Positions 5,300 through 5,937 of a DNA stretch of 5,937 nucleotides are shown here, in pieces. Below the pieces are notes generated by a model. It did not search any database. It was given only the letters and a program-made list of their open reading frames with translations, and was not told the DNA's origin. Origin of the DNA: Acidimicrobiaceae bacterium (GTDB taxonomy: Bacteria; Actinomycetota; Acidimicrobiia; Acidimicrobiales; Palsa-688); the NCBI GenBank assembly GCA_009785715.1, contig WQVT01000170.1, forward strand, positions 1 through 5,937, in the 5' to 3' direction. The first letter of the stretch is position 1. Every line of letters starts with the position of its first letter. The position numbers and the translations under genes are program-made.

Positions 5300-5937
5300 A
5301 TGGCAGAGATTGTTCTCGGTATAGGTTCCTCCCATACGCCGATGTTGGCCGTCCCCGGGGAGAAGTGGAACACGTTCGCCGAGCGGGACCGCCTGAACAA
5401 GGAACTGGTTTTCCCGCCCGACGGCGTGTCGATGTCCTGGGAGACGGCGCTCGAGGAGTACGTCCCCCAGGAGATCAAGGACCGCTTCGGAGACGACGCC
5501 ACCTGGATGGAGCAGTACGCCCGCACGCAGGCGGCCATCGAGACCCTGGGCAAGACCCTGGCCGAGGTCAAGCCCGACATCACGGTCATCATCAGCGACG
5601 ACCAGGACGAGTGGTTCTTCGAGGACAACATGCCGTCCCTCGCCGTCTACTGGGGCGAAAAGGTCCACATCCTGCCGAGGGTCGTGCCGCCCGACGCGCT
5701 GGAGTCCGCGCGCCTCAGCGCCGCAGGGTACGGCGACGTCGAGATGGACATCCCGGTGGCCAGCGAGCTCGGCCGTCACGTGATCGAACACCTGATGGAC
5801 CACGACTTCGACGTCGCCCACGTCGCCTACACGCCTGAGCGGTACGGCGGGAAGATCACGCGCCGGTACCCGAAGTACGGCGGCGGGGAGATCACCACCT
5901 TCCGCGAGACGCCCCCTCGTCCCCAGGGTGTCGGTCA
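5300..5937 (+). CDS. LigB-type (class III) extradiol ring-cleavage dioxygenase, 3' end outside window
   Basis: The first 212 residues of a protein resembling the catalytic subunit of protocatechuate 4,5-dioxygenase and gallate dioxygenase are present. The N-terminal GIGSSHTPML carries H12, matching the first iron-binding histidine of LigB. The strand ITVIISDDQDEWFFEDNMPSLAVYWGE (94-120) corresponds to the family's NDHxxxF...P.FA.G segment, but glutamine (Q102) stands where the second histidine ligand is expected. The stretch ASELGRHVIEHLMDHDFDVAH (154-174) also fits the family. The glutamate ligand near the C-terminus is not in view. An in-frame TAG at 5288 rules out a start upstream of ATG 5300. 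The ribosome binding site is weak (TAGGT, 7 bases upstream). These enzymes open catecholic rings next to the hydroxyl pair using Fe(II). Following a Rieske oxygenase, it would be expected to cleave that enzyme's dihydroxylated product or a downstream one. Confidence 0.85.
   Translation, partial: MAEIVLGIGSSHTPMLAVPGEKWNTFAERDRLNKELVFPPDGVSMSWETALEEYVPQEIKDRFGDDATWMEQYARTQAAIETLGKTLAEVKPDITVIISDDQDEWFFEDNMPSLAVYWGEKVHILPRVVPPDALESARLSAAGYGDVEMDIPVASELGRHVIEHLMDHDFDVAHVAYTPERYGGKITRRYPKYGGGEITTFRETPPRPQGVG

Noticed and set aside
4631..5821. A 396-codon minus-strand open frame across the oxygenase, linker and dioxygenase
   Set aside because: It spans two recognised plus-strand genes and the non-coding repeats between them, and its translation is low-complexity. 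It is open only because of the base composition.

Overview
The window looks like chromosomal DNA of a high-GC actinobacterium or close relative. Coding third positions are mostly G or C, GTG and TTG starts are used, and the protein families (soluble sulfite-oxidase-like molybdoenzyme with a small flavin reductase, Rieske oxygenase next to a LigB-type dioxygenase) are typical of soil actinobacteria. No genus can be named from the sequence. There are seven protein genes, two of them cut by the window edges, and no tRNA, rRNA, CRISPR array or transposase.

Left part (1-2070): the 3' end of a periplasmic molybdate/tungstate-type binding protein reads rightward. It meets a leftward two-gene operon coding for a sulfite-oxidase-like molybdopterin enzyme and a FAD/NAD(P)H oxidoreductase, whose reading frames overlap by 8 bases. 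Molybdate capture, a molybdoenzyme and a likely redox partner are therefore neighbours.

Middle (2071-3521): a 235-base divergent region separates that operon from a rightward aldo/keto reductase, which is followed after 16 bases by a small HicB-like protein with no HicA partner.

Gap (3522-3880): this is the least ordinary part. It holds two overlapping GC-rich hairpins, a short leftward reading frame that looks like the last codons of a lost gene, an 8-bp inverted repeat, an AT-rich patch that probably carries the promoter of the next operon, and a 17-base-period tandem duplication over the ribosome binding region.

Right part (3881-5937): a phthalate-4,5-dioxygenase-type Rieske oxygenase is followed by the start of a LigB-type extradiol ring-cleavage dioxygenase. 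Together they suggest an aromatic degradation operon in which the ring is hydroxylated or O-demethylated and then opened. The substrate cannot be told from the sequence. The linker between them is built of short tandem repeats, and the dioxygenase appears to lack one of the usual iron-binding histidines. No wholly new system is evident; those two points and the 3522-3880 gap deserve the closest look.
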